Assembly: GCF_023091745.1 (NCBI RefSeq)
Contig: NC_068930.1
Coordinates: 11,368,262 to 11,432,261, forward strand
Direction of reading: 5' to 3'
From: Budorcas taxicolor
Lineage: Eukaryota > Chordata > Mammalia > Artiodactyla > Bovidae
Length of the DNA: 64,000 nucleotides
Shown: piece by piece, positions 11,940-23,148 of the stretch
How the letters are laid out: every line of letters starts with the position of its first letter
How positions within the stretch are numbered: the stretch's first letter is position 1
Position numbers and translations under genes: made by a program
The notes under the pieces: model-generated
Seen by the model: only the letters and a program-made list of their open reading frames with translations
Database searches by the model: none
What the model was told of the DNA's origin: nothing

Positions 11940-12340
11940 AGCAACTAGCCAAGGTGGCGTGGTCAGGCTCTGGCCCCACGGCCTCTCGCTCTTGCCGCAC
12001 CTTTTGTGAACGGTGATTATGGAACAGCGAAGGCACTTGCAGTGCCGCGCATGCGCATCACGAGGCCCTCGCCTGGGCCTGGGCTGCTGTGTTATGTGAG
12101 CTCCAGCTAGGAAGTGGCGGCGTTGCTGCCACATCGTGTCTGTTGGGTCAGCCACGGTAAGAGAATTTAGCGTGTTTGCTGCTACGGCTGCTGTGTCAGC
12201 CAGGAGAGATGAAAGGTGTCTACAGTTCCTGCTTCTCAAGTCTCCTCGCAGCCTCTTCGCTCTTGCTTTCCAACCCCCGGTTCAGCGGACAGTGCGGACC
12301 TTGTGAACAGCATCAGCAATGCACAGCACGGAACCGTCTC
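11940..12340. promoter_or_regulatory. CpG-rich block with NRF1 and ETS-like sites; candidate promoter
   Basis: By eye this block holds about two dozen CpG dinucleotides in 400 bases, in an otherwise CpG-poor window. It contains a perfect NRF1 palindrome GCGCATGCGC at 12,047-12,056 and an ETS-like AGGAAGTG at 12,109-12,116 running into ggcggcg. A good 5' splice-site match (ccacg|gtaagag) places an intron start at 12,157 on the + strand. NRF1 and ETS sites close to a GC-rich start and first donor are typical of housekeeping-type mammalian promoters. No coding exon is apparent, so a non-coding transcript start, an upstream alternative first exon, or an old retrocopy of a GC-rich 5' end are all possible. 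The T run at 11,784-11,796 keeps the antisense retrocopy option open. Confidence 0.4.
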
Positions 12341-12734
12341 AGATTCGGGCTGAACCCAGCCCTCGTCTTCCTGAAACTGTATCTTCACTTTCCATGGCCT
12401 TTCAGTAGTGAAAACCCTCTGTGATTGGCAATGAAATCCCACACGTTTATTGTCGAAGGTGGAGGAAGAGAATACTTTATTAATTTTTTTATATTAGGAA
12501 AGTCATGGATTTTCATAGTAAATAATCTGTATTTTCTAACAATAAAAGCAAACAAATAGTTCCCCTGTAATCTCACGTTTATCCTATTCACATTGAATCT
12601 TTACTTGACGTTTATATCGTAGTCATATTTTCCATGGCATGTCATGTTAAGCAGTGCCATGTGGGACAAATGATTTCTAATACGAAAAAATTATATATTT
12701 GTGTCTAATTTTGTTATATTTAAGCAGCTTTCCT
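12341..12734. other. Unassigned A/T-rich sequence
   Basis: This lies between the CpG-rich block and the L1 complex. No gene or clear repeat is recognised; the last part may already belong to the old L1 3' untranslated region. Confidence 0.35.
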
Positions 12735-13098
12735 GATAAATAAGTGACAAACAATAGATTGCATCTATTTAGAGTGTACTATTTGTTAATTTTTGACATG
12801 CAAATATATTTGTGGAGCCATTGTATTATAAAGACAGTGAAAATATCCGTGACCTCCAAAGGACTGCTCATGCTCTTTTGAATTCCCTCTCTTCTTGCTG
12901 CTCCCACCCTCCATCCCTCGTACAGGCATCAATTTATTTTCTTACTATAGGTTAGTTCATATTTTCTCAGTTTTTTTATAAATGAAATCTTATAGCAGGA
13001 GCTATTAATATTTTTTTGGTCTCAGTTCATTCAGTCAGAATAATATTTTTTATTTATCCACGTTGTGTGCCAAATGTTCATTTTGTTTTATATTATGG

Positions 13099-14655
13099 CC
13101 ACAGGATCGGAAAAGGTTGGTTTTCATTCCAATCATAAAGGCATTGCCAAAGAATGTTCAAACTACTATACAACTGCGCTCATCTCACATGCTAGCAAGG
13201 TTATGCTCATAATCCTTCAAGCTAGACTTCAGCAGTATGTGAACCAAGAACTTCCAGATGTACACACGGAGTTTAGAAAAGGCAGAGGAACCAGGGATCA
13301 AATTGTCAACATTTGTTGGATCATGGAGAAAGCAAGGGAGTTTCAGAAAAACATCTGCTTCATCAACTACACTAAAGCCTTTGACTGTGTGGATCACAAC
13401 AAACTGGAAAATTCTTAAAGAGGTGGGCATACCAGACCACTTATCTATCTCCTGAGAAGCAACAGTTAGAACCAGACATGGAACGACTGACTGGTTCAAA
13501 ATTGTGAAAGGAGGATGACAAGGCTATATATTGTCACCTTGCTTATTTCACTTATATGAAGAGTACAACATGCGAAATGCCAGGCTGGATGAATCTGGAA
13601 CAAGCTGGAATCACAGCTGCTAGGAAAAATATAAACAACCTTAGATGTGAAGATTATACCACTCCTCTGCTATAGGGGTGCCTTTTGGGTTTCCCTGGTG
13701 GCTCAGTGGTAAAGAATTATCTTGCCAGTGCAGGAGAATCAGGTTCGATCCCTGGGTCAGGAAGATCCCCTGGAGAAAGAAATGACAACCCACTCCAGTA
13801 TTCTTGCCTGGGGAATCCCATGGACAGAGGCACCTGGTAGGCTACAGTCCATGGGTAGAAAAAGAGGTGGCTAGGACTTAGCAACTAAACAACAACAAAA
13901 GAAAGAGCAATGGCCCAAAGCGAAGAGGAACTAAAAAGCCTCTTGATGAGGGTGAAAGAGGAGAGTGAAAAAGCTGGCTTGAAACTCAGCATTAAAAAGA
14001 AAGCAAAACAAAGATCATGGCATCTACTCCTATCACTTCATGGCAAACAGAAGGGGGAAAAAGTGGAAGCAGTGACAGATTTTCTTTACATGGGCTCCAA
14101 AGTCGCCGCAGATGGTGACTGCAGCCATGCGATTGAAAGACACTTGCTTCTTGGAAGGAGAGGTAAGATAAACCTAGACAGCATATTAAAAAGCAGAGAC
14201 ATAACTTTGGCGACAAAATTTCGTGTAGCCAAAGCTATGGTTTTTGCAGTGGTCATGTATCAGTGTGATAGCTGGACCACAAGGAAGGCTGAGCACCAAA
14301 AATTGATGCTTTTGAACTGCAGTACTGGAGAAGACCCTCGAGAGTTCCTTGGACTACAAGGAGATGAAACCCATCAGTCTTCAAGAAATCAACCCTGAAT
14401 ATTCATTAGAAGTACTGATGCTGAAGTTGAAGTTCCAGTACTTGGGCCACATGATACAAAGAGCTGACAAATTGGAAAAGACCCTGATGCTAGGGAAGAT
14501 TGAACCCAAAAGGAGAAGGTGGCAGCAGAGGATGAGATACTTAGATAGCATCACCAACTCAGCTGACATGAATCTCAGCAAACTCTAGGAGATAGTGGAG
14601 GACAGAAAAGTCTTGCATGCTGTAGTCCATGGGGTCACAAAGAGTCTCATGACTT
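13099..14655 (+). mobile_element. BovB LINE, sense, 5'-truncated, inside old L1
   Basis: The copy begins in the RT coding region (gccacaggatcggaaaaggt) and ends with a degraded ggggtcacaaagagtctcat. A 117-codon frame (13,065-13,418) keeps the RT segment with FINYTKAFDCVDH, where canonical BovB has DYAKAFD, so the first catalytic aspartate is changed to asparagine. The YADD box is lost (LRCEDYTT near 13,640). A later frame (13,910-14,398) covers the C-terminal region. A Bov-tA SINE interrupts it at 13,687-13,900. This is among the more diverged BovB copies here. Confidence 0.93.
13687..13900 (+). mobile_element. Bov-tA SINE inserted in BovB
   Basis: Complete head (ggtttccctggtggctcagt, B-box GGTTCGATCCC) and body. 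The 3' end is altered (aaaagaggtggctaggactt) and followed by an aacaacaaca tail. BovB sequence resumes right after it, so the SINE is the younger insertion. Confidence 0.93.
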
Positions 14656-16275
14656 AAAAATAACCACCACTTATTTTATGGATATTACCACATTTGTTTA
14701 TCTGTTCATCTGTTGATGAACATTTGAGTCATTTCCAGTTTTTGACAATAGATGCAGGCCTTTATGAACATATACTTAATTTATCTCAAGAAATCAAGAA
14801 AGTGAAATTGCTGAATCATATGATAAGTTAATGTTTAGCATTTTAAGAACTTGCCAAACTGTTTTTGCAAACAAATTCCACCATTCTGCCTTCTGCTCAG
14901 TATTGAAGTTAACAATCCTTCACATCATTGCCAAAACTTGAAATGGCCAATTTTAGCCAATCTAATAAATATAACAGGGATATTTCACTGACGTTTCAAT
15001 TATTATGAATCTAACAACTACTGTTGTTGAGTAACTTTTATTTGTCATCCACATATCTTTTAAAATGTGCCCGTTTTAAAAATGTGGTTTCCTTATTATT
15101 AAGATTTGAAAGGTCTTTATGTATTCTGGATACAAGTCTTTAATAGTATGAGTTTGCAAATTTTTACCCCCATTCCGCAACTAATCTTTCATTCAGCTAT
15201 GTCTTTTAAAAGAGCATGTTATTAATTTTGATGAACTTAAATTATCAAATTTTATGAGTCATTCTTTTGATATGATATCAAAGATATCTTTGCTCAACTT
15301 TACCAAATATTTTCTCCGTTTTTTTTTAAAGGTTTTGTCTTTTTAATTAATTAAATATTTTTTTTTTTTTTTTGCTGCACTGGATCTTCATTGCTGCTCA
15401 AGGGTTTTCTCTAGTTGCAATGAGCGGGGGCTGCTTTCAAGTTTCAGAGCAGGGGCTTCTCATCGGGGTGGCTTTCCTTGGTGCAGTGAGTGCGCAATTG
15501 GGTGCATGGCCTTCAGTAGTTGCTGCTCCTGGGCTCAGTAGTTGGGGCTCATAGGCTCTCGGGCACAGGGCAGTATTTGTGGCATACACATTTTAGTTAC
15601 CCCGCAGCGAGTGGAACATTCCTGGACCAGGGATCAAACTTGTGTCCCCTACATTGGCAGGTGGATTCTTTTTTTCAATTGATTTATTTTTAACTGGAGA
15701 TTAGTTGCTTTACAGTATTGTGTTGGTTTCTGCCATACCTCAGCATGAATCATCCCTCCCACCCCTCTAGGTTGTCACAGAGCACCAGATTTGTACTCCC
15801 TGCATCATACAGCAAATTCCCACTGGCTGTCTATTTTACATATGGTGATGTATATGTTTCAATGCTACCCTGTTTATTCATCCCACCCTCTCCTTCCCAC
15901 GCTGTGTTCACAAATCTGTTTTCTATATCTGCATCTCCACTGCTGCCCTGCAAATAGGTTCATCACTATCATCTTTCTAGAGTCTATATATATGTGTTAA
16001 TATATGATATTCGTTTTTCTCTTTCTAACTTCACTTTGTTTATAAGCTCTAGGTTCATCCACCTCCTCAGAACGGAAGGAAATATGTTTCTTTTCATTGC
16101 TAAGTAATATTCAATTACATATATGTACCACAACTTCTTTATCTATTCATCTGTCAGTGGACATCTAGGTTGCTTCCATATCCTAGCTATTGCAAACAGT
16201 GCTGCAATGAACACTGAGATATGTGTATGTTTTTCAATAATGATTTCCTCGGGGTATATGCCCAGTAGTGGGATT

Positions 16276-16613
16276 GGGCTTCCCTGGTAGCTCAGCTGGT
16301 AAAGGATCCATCTGCAATTCAGGAGATCCTGGTTCAATTCCTGGGTCAGGAAGATTCCCTGGAGAAGGGATAGGCTACCCACTCCAGTATTCTTGGGCTT
16401 CCCTAATAGCTCAGACAGTAAAGAATATATCTGCAATCGGGGAGACATGGGTTTGATCCCTGGTTTGGGGATATCCTCTGGAGGAGGGCATGGCAACCTA
16501 CTCCAGTATTCTTGCCTGGAGAATCCCCGTGGACAGACGTGCCTGGCAGGCAGTCCATGGAGTTGCAAAGAGTCAGACACGAATGCAACTGAGTGACTAA
16601 ACACAGCAAGCAC
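16276..16613 (+). mobile_element. Dimeric Bov-tA SINE (two tRNA-like heads)
   Basis: A 119-base first unit (gggcttccctggtagctcag to ccactccagtattctt) is followed without spacer by a second full unit that begins again with gggcttccctaatagctcag and runs to agtgactaaacacagcaagc. Each unit has its own A-box/B-box-like region. L1 sequence lies on both sides, with about a dozen host bases missing at the junction. The same head-to-head-unit layout recurs in antisense at 32,755-33,074 and, truncated, at 40,636-40,849. Confidence 0.9.
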
Positions 16614-17507
16614 AACAAAAGGTAGTTTTATTCCTAGTTTTTGAAGGACTCTCCATTCTGTTCTCCATAGTGGCTATATTGATTTACATTCTCACAATGC
16701 TAGAGGGTTCTTTTTTCTCCACACCCTCTATAGCATTTATTGTTTGTGGAATGTTTGATGATGGCCATTCTGACCAGTGTGCGGTGATACCTCATTGTAG
16801 TTTTGATTTGCGTTTTTCTAATGATGAGACATGTTGAGGATATTTTCATGTGTTTATTAGCCATCTGTATGTCTTCTTTGGAGAAATGTCAGTGTATATC
16901 TTCTGTCCACTTTTTGATTGGGTTGTTTGTTTTTTCTGGTATTGAGTTATTTTTTCACCTTACTTATAGTTTCCTTTTCTGTGCAAAGGCTTTTAAGTTT
17001 AATTGGGTCTCATTTGTTTTCTATTCTTATTTCCCTTACTCTGTGAAGTGGTTCATAGAGGATCTTGCTGTGATTTATGTGAAGGAGTGTACTGTCTGTC
17101 ATTTTCCTCTAAGAGCTTTATAGTTTCTGGCCTTACACTTAAGTCTTTAATTCATTTTGAGTTTATTTTTGTGTATGGTGTTAGGAGGTGTTCTAGTTTC
17201 ATTCTTCTACATGTAGCTGTCCAGTTTTCCCAGCATCACTTATTGAATAGGCTGTCTTTTCTCCATTGTGTGTTCTCGCCTCCTTTGTCAAAGATGAAGT
17301 GTCCATAGGTGCATGGGTTTATCCCTGGGTTTTCTATCTTTTTCCATTGGTCTATATTTCTGTTTTTGTGCCAGTACCATGCTGTATCTTTGTAGTATAG
17401 TCTGAAGTCAGGAGGGTTGATTCCTCCAGCTGTTTTTCTTTCTCAGGATTGTTTTGGCCATTCAGGGTCTTCTGTGTTTCCATACAAACTGTGAATTATT
17501 TTTTCTG

Positions 17508-17710
17508 TGTGTGTTAGTCACTCAGTCGTGTCTGACTCTTTGCAGACCCACAGACTGTAGCCTGAAAGGCTCCTCTGTCCATGGGATTCTTCAGGCAAGA
17601 ATACTGGAATGGCTTGCCATTCCCTTCTCCAGAGTATCTTCCCCACCCAGGGATTGAACCCTGGTCTCCTGCATTGCAGGTAGATTCTTTACCATTTTGA
17701 GCTTCAGGGA
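17508..17710 (-). mobile_element. Bov-tA SINE, antisense, inside L1
   Basis: gtcactcagtcgtgtctgac, the caagaatactggaatggc core, and gggattgaaccctggtctcc identify it. The head end is degraded (tttgagcttcagggaaa). L1 ORF2 sequence resumes on both sides. Confidence 0.92.
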
Positions 17711-20078
17711 AAAATACCATTGGTAGTTTTATAGTGATTGTACTCAAACTGTAGTTTGCTTTGGGTAGCATAATCATGTTCACAATGTTGATTCTTCCAA
17801 TCCAAAAGCATAGTATATCTCTCTAACTGTTTGTGTTGTTTTTTATTTATTTCATCAGTTTCTTATAGTTTTCTGCATACAGGTCTTTTGTCTCTTTAGG
17901 TAGGCTTATTCCTAGGTATTTTATTCATTTTGTTGCAATGGTGAATGGGATAGCTTCCTTAATTTCTCTTTCTGATTTTTCATTATTAATGTATAGGAAT
18001 GCAAGAGGTTTCTGTGTATTAATTTCATATCTGTCAACTTTACTATATTCATTGATTAGCTATAGTAATTTCTGGTGGCATCTTTAGGGTTTTCTATGTC
18101 ATTTCATCTGCATGAGAGTTTTACTTTTTTTTCTGATTTTGATTCCTCTTATTTTCGTTTTCTTCTCTGATTGCTATGGCTAGGACTTCCAAAACTATGT
18201 TGAATAATAGTGGTGAGGGTGGACACCCTTGTCTTGTTCCTGAATTTAGAGGAATACTTTCAGTTTTTCACCATTGAAAATAATATTTGATGTGGGTTTG
18301 TCATACATGGTCCTTATAATGTTGAGGTATCTTGCTTCTGTGCCTAAAGGAGAATTTTTATTATACATGGGTGTTGACTTTCCTTGAAAGCTTTCTCTGT
18401 GTCTATTGAGATGATCATATGGTTTCTATCTTTCAACCCATAATATGATGTATCACATTGATTTGCATATATTGAATAATTTTTGTATCACTGAGATAAA
18501 GCCCACTTGCTCATGATGTATAATCCTTTTAATGTGTTGCTGGATTCTGTTTGCTAGAATTTTGTTGAGGATTTTTGCATCTATGTCCATCAGTGATATT
18601 GGCCTCTAATTTTCTTTTTCTTTGGCATCTTTGGTTTTGGTATCAGGGTGATGATGACCTCATAGAATGAGTTTGAGAGTTTTCTTTCCTCTGCAATTTT
18701 CTGGAAGAGTTTGATCTGGGTAAGTCTTAGCTCTTCTCTAAACTTTTCATAGAATTTGCTTGTGGAGCTGTCTGGTTCTGGACTTTTGTTTGCTGGAAGA
18801 TTTTTTTTTATTATTGTAGTTTTGATTTCCATGGCTATGATTGGTCTGCTCATGTCTTCTGTTGCTTCTTGGTTAGGTTTTGGAAGATCACACTTTACTA
18901 AGAATTTGTCCATTTCTTCAAAGTTGTCCATTTTATTGGTGTATGGTTGCTCATACTAGTCTCTTATATCTTTTATATTTCTGCATTCTCTGTTGTAACT
19001 TCTCCTCTTTAATTTCTAATTTTATTGATTTGAGTCTTCTCCCTTCTCTCCCAATGAATCTGGCTATTGGTTTGTCAATTTTGTTTATCTTCTCAAAGAA
19101 CCAACTGTTAATTTTATTGATCTTTGATACCGTCTCATTTATTTCTTCCCGGATATTTATGATTTTTTCCCTTTTGCCAACTTCAGGGTTTTTTTTTTTG
19201 TTCTTTTTTAGTTGCTTTAGGTCTAGGGTTAGGTTGTTTATTTGAAGTTTCTCTTGTATCTTAGGGTAGGCTTGTATTGCTATAAACGTCCCTCTTAGCA
19301 CCGCTTTTCCTGCATCCCATGGGTTTTGAGTTGTCACGTTTTCATTGCCATTTGCCTCTAGGTAGTCTGTGATTACCTCTTTAATTTCTTCAGCTACCTC
19401 TTGGTTGTTCAGAAGTGTATTAGCATCCATGTGTTTGTATTTTTTATAAATTTTTTTTTCCCTGTAGTTCTTAGCTTACCTTATAGTGTTGTGGTCAGAA
19501 AAGATGTTTAGAATGTTTTCTAAGATGTTTCAACTTTTTTAAACTTACCTAGGCTTAATTTATGACCAAGATGTGATCTATTCGGAGAATATTCCATGTG
19601 CACTTGAGAAAAATGTGAAATCTGCTGTTTGGGGATGAAATGCCACAGAGATATCCATTAGGTCCAGCTAGTCCAACGTATCGTTTAAAGCTTGTGTTTC
19701 CTGGTTAATTTTCTGTCTGAATGATCTGGTGTGAGTGGGGTGTTAAGTTCCCCATTGTTATTGTGTTACTGTCAATTTCCCCTTTAGTAGTTTTCACCGT
19801 TTGGCAGGTAGAGTCTTAATCAATGAACCACCAGGGAATTCCTCTCTCTTGTTTTTTCCTAGACTTTTTAGTTAAGTTTAGTCCTATGATCCGTTCTGAG
19901 TTAATAGTTCTACATGGTATAAGATATAGATCTTATAAAATTTATTTGCACAAGGACATCAAATTGTTCCAGCCCCATATCTTTTTTAAAATTGAAGAAT
20001 AATTAATTTACAATATTGTGTTAGTTTCAGATGTACAGCAAAGTGATTCAGTTATACATACATGTATATATATATATC

Positions 20079-20976
20079 AGTTCAGTTCAGTTCAGTTGCT
20101 CAGTCGTGTCTGACTTTGTGACCCCATGAACCACAGCACGCCAGGCCTCCCTGTCCATCACCAACTCCCAGAGTCCACCCAAATCCATATCCATCGAGTC
20201 AGTGATACCATCCAACTATCTCATCCTGTGCTGTCCCCTTCTCTTCATGCCCTCAATCTTTCCCAGCATCAGGGTCTTTTCAAATGACTCAGCTCTTTGC
20301 ATCAGGTGGCCAAAGTATTGGAGTTTCAGCTTCAACATCAGCCCTTCCAATGAACACTCAGGACTGATCTTCCTTAGGATGGACTAGTTGGATCTCCTTG
20401 CAGTCCAAGGGACTCTCAAGAGTCTTCTCCAACACCACAGCTCAAAAGCATCAGTTCTTCCATGCTCAGCTTTTTTTATAGTCCAACTCTCATATCCATA
20501 CATGACCACTGGAAAAACCATAGCCTTGACTAGACGGACCTTTGTTGGCAAAGTAATGTCTCTGCCTTTTAATATGCTGTCTAGGTTAGTCACGACTTTC
20601 CTTCCAAGGAGTAAGCATATTTTAATTTCATTGCTGCAATCACCATCTGCAGTGATTTTGGAGCCCAAAAAATTAAGTCAGCCACTGTTTTCCCATCTAT
20701 TTGCCATGAAGTGATCGGATGAGATGCCATGATCTTAGTTTTCTGAATGTTGAGCTTTAAGCCAACTTTTTCACTCTCCTCTTTCACTTTCATCAAGAGG
20801 CTTTTTAGCTCCTCTTCACTTTCTGCCACAAGGGTGGTGTCATCTGCATATCTGAGGTTATTGATATTTCTCCCAGCAATCTTGATTCCAGCTTATGTTT
20901 CTTCCAGTCCAGCATTTCTCATGATGTACTCTGCATATAAGTTAAATAAGCAGGGTGACAATATACAGCCTTGCTT
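20079..20976 (-). mobile_element. BovB LINE 3' portion, antisense
   Basis: The tail (cagttcagttcagttcagtt) is at the left; the RT region is at the right. Antisense frames at 20,384-20,668 and 20,590-20,829 translate to the BovB C-terminal half (VRLVKAMVFPVVMYGYESW; MAESEEELKSLLMKVKEESE). The tatctgcat complement of the YADD codons is intact near 20,845-20,852. Frameshifts break the frame. Confidence 0.95.
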
Positions 20977-21330
20977 TTTTCCAAATACTTTTCCTTTATA
21001 AGTTATTATAAGATATTGACTATAGTTCCCTGTGTTATATAGTAGGTCCTTTCTGCTTATCTATTTTACATATAGTAGTGTGTATCTGCTAATCCCAAAC
21101 TCCTAATTTACCCCTCCCCCTTTTCCTATTGGTAACCATAAATTTGTGTTCTATGTCTGTGAGTCTTTTTTTGTCTTGCATTAACTAAGTTAATTTGTAT
21201 CATTTTTTAGATCCCGCATGTAAATGATATTGTATGGTATTTGTCTTTGACTTACTTTACTTACATAATTTCTAGGTCCAGTCATGTCACTACAGATGGC
21301 ATTGTTTCATTCTTTTTTACGGCATTATAC

Positions 21331-21622
21331 CAGAAAAGGCGATGGCACCCCACTCCAGTACTCTTGCCTGGAGAATCCTATGGACAGAGGAGCTTGATGG
21401 GCTGCAGTCATTGGGGTTGCTAAGAGTTGGACACGACTGAATGATTTCACTTTCACTTTTCACTTTCATGCATTGGAGAAGGAAATGGCAACTCACTCCA
21501 GTGTTCTTGCCTGGAGAATCCCAGGGATCGGGGAGCCTGCTGGGCTGCCATCTATGGGGTCACACAGAGTTGAACACAACTGAAGTGACTTAGCAGCAGC
21601 AGCAGCAGCAGCAGCAATATTC
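21331..21622 (+). mobile_element. BOV-A2 SINE, full dimer, sense
   Basis: Two Bov-A units without tRNA heads are joined by the cactttcacttttcactttc linker, with the second starting ggagaaggaaatggcaactc. It ends in gacttag plus a (CAG)n run at about 21,592-21,616, the usual BOV-A2 tail. A short cattatac duplication (21,323-21,330; 21,623-21,630) flanks it. Confidence 0.95.
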
Positions 21623-23110
21623 CATTATACATCTATGCCCCCATTCATTCATCTATTGGTGGATCTTTAGTTTGATTCCATGTCTTGGCTATTATAGATA
21701 GTGCTGCTGTGAATACTGGGGAGCACATGTCTTTCCAAATTACAGGTTTTGTCTTTTCTGGTTACATGCCAAGAGTGAGATTGCCGGATTGTATAATAAC
21801 TCCAGTTTTTTAAAGAACCTATACACTGTTTTCCATACTGCTTGCAGCCATTTATAATCCCACCAACAGTGTAAGAGGTTTCTTTTTTTTTCCCTTCACA
21901 TCTTTTCTAGCAGCTATTACTTGTAGATTTTTTAATAGTGGACATTCTGACTGTTAGGTGATAAATTAGGTGATACTTAATTGAAGCTTTGGTTTGCATT
22001 TCCATAATAATTAGCAATGTTGAACATTTATTCATGTGTCTATTGTCCAACCCCATATCTTGAAAAGACAGTAGTCTCCAAAGGAATTGATTTTGTGCAT
22101 TTTTCAAAAATCAGTTGGCTACATATCAGGACTCTCTATTCTATATCATAACCTGACACCAAAGTTGCACTATCTTTTTACTGTAACATCATAATAAAGT
22201 TGAGAATCAGATAGTGTTATTCCTCAAGTTTGGTTCTTATATAAAGTTGTTTTGGCTGTTCTTTATCTGTTTTATCTCTGTATTAATTTTAGAATCAATT
22301 TGCCAACTTTTAAAATAAATTATCATGGACTTTGGATTGGGCTTGCATTTATTCTACAGAAAATTTTGAAGAATTAACTGCTTAACAATATTAAATCTAT
22401 TGAATTGTGAATATGGTGCATCCCTCCATCTATTTAGGTCTTTTTAATTTCTCCTAGAACTGTTTTATAAACTTCAGTGCACAGATCTTGCATATGCTTG
22501 GTCAGATTTATCTCATACTATTTCATATTTTTAATATTGTAAATGTTACTGATTTGTTTAAAGTTCAAATTTATTTTTCATGATTGGGATATGGTATTTA
22601 CCTATAACTGATTTTATTCATTAATCTTACATGTTGGACATTTATTAAACTCATGAAAAATAGTTCTGTTAGCTCTTTTGGTAGATTCTATTGGATTTTC
22701 AATGTAAAAGATTCTGTTGTCTACAAATAAAGACATTCAATTATTGCTTTCCAATATTAGTGGTTTTAATTTATTTAATTATTTTTGTCTTATCGAACTG
22801 CCTAGAACCTTCAGTAAAATATTGAATAAAGGTGGGGTGAGTGGATATTCTTGTTTTCTTTCTGATCCTGCAGGAACATATTCAGCAATTCCTGTTGAAT
22901 ATGATGTTAACTGCAGGTTTTGGCAGATGTATTCTATCATGAAGAAAGTTCCCTTGCATTCTTAATTTGCTGATGTCTTTCAATAGGGCTGCATGTTCAA
23001 TTTTGTCAAATGTTTTTCTGCACCTTTTGAGTTGATTGCATGATTTTTCATTTTTGCTTGATAATATAGTCAGTTATATAGATTGATTTTCAAATATAAA
23101 TCAGTCTTGT

Positions 23111-23148
23111 ATTCCTAGGCTAAATCCCAATTCCTAGGCTAAATCCCA
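23111..23148. repeat. Perfect 19-bp tandem duplication
   Basis: attcctaggctaaatccca occurs twice back to back (23,111-23,129 and 23,130-23,148), within old L1 sequence. It is a small local duplication, probably replication slippage. Confidence 0.95.

Larger units (their letters stand above)
15671..19800 (-). mobile_element. L1 LINE, antisense, 5'-truncated, inside CHR SINE
   Basis: The L1 3' UTR (ttttaactggagattagttg, near 15,690) is at the left and the ORF2 endonuclease region at the right, about 3.6 kb without nested SINEs. Antisense open frames at 18,590-18,931 and 18,951-19,430 translate to the ORF2 region between endonuclease and reverse transcriptase (for example KINSWFFEKINKIDKP). The RT catalytic segment near 18,100 shows a small deletion relative to the usual L1 spelling. 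ORF1 is absent. Dead copy. Confidence 0.92.
15352..19843 (-). mobile_element. CHR-type tRNA-Glu SINE, antisense, split by an L1
   Basis: The left part (15,352-15,670) starts with a T run and gctgcactggatcttcattg, passes through repeated gggct-type units and reaches acattggcaggtggattc. The right part (19,801-19,843) repeats ttggcaggtagagtcttaat and finishes with accaccagggaattcc, the tRNA-like head end. The two parts make one cetartiodactyl CHR SINE interrupted by a 4.1-kb L1, with a 17-bp target-site duplication (15,654-15,670 and 19,801-19,817; two mismatches). Confidence 0.75.
19981..22041 (-). mobile_element. Second L1 (3' part), antisense, inside the old L1
   Basis: Starts with the artiodactyl L1 3' end in antisense (agtttcagatgtacagcaaa near 20,025) and reads through the 3' UTR into the ORF2 end. 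Flanks carry a 17-18 bp duplication of the host sequence (19,963-19,980; 22,042-22,058). It is itself interrupted by BovB (20,079-20,976) and BOV-A2 (21,331-21,622). Confidence 0.85.

Noticed and set aside
11746..12239. Minus-strand frames (96 and 110 codons) across the CpG-rich block as a gene
   Set aside because: Two different frames are open over the same GC-rich DNA, neither has a recognisable domain, and CpG-rich DNA favours chance open frames.
16143..16613. 156-codon frame on the minus strand
   Set aside because: Most of it is a translation of the antisense of a dimeric Bov-tA SINE; the rest is L1.
18590..19430. Two antisense frames with L1 ORF2-like protein
   Set aside because: As host genes: they are decayed L1 ORF2 pieces, separated by stops, without ORF1 or a 5' UTR.
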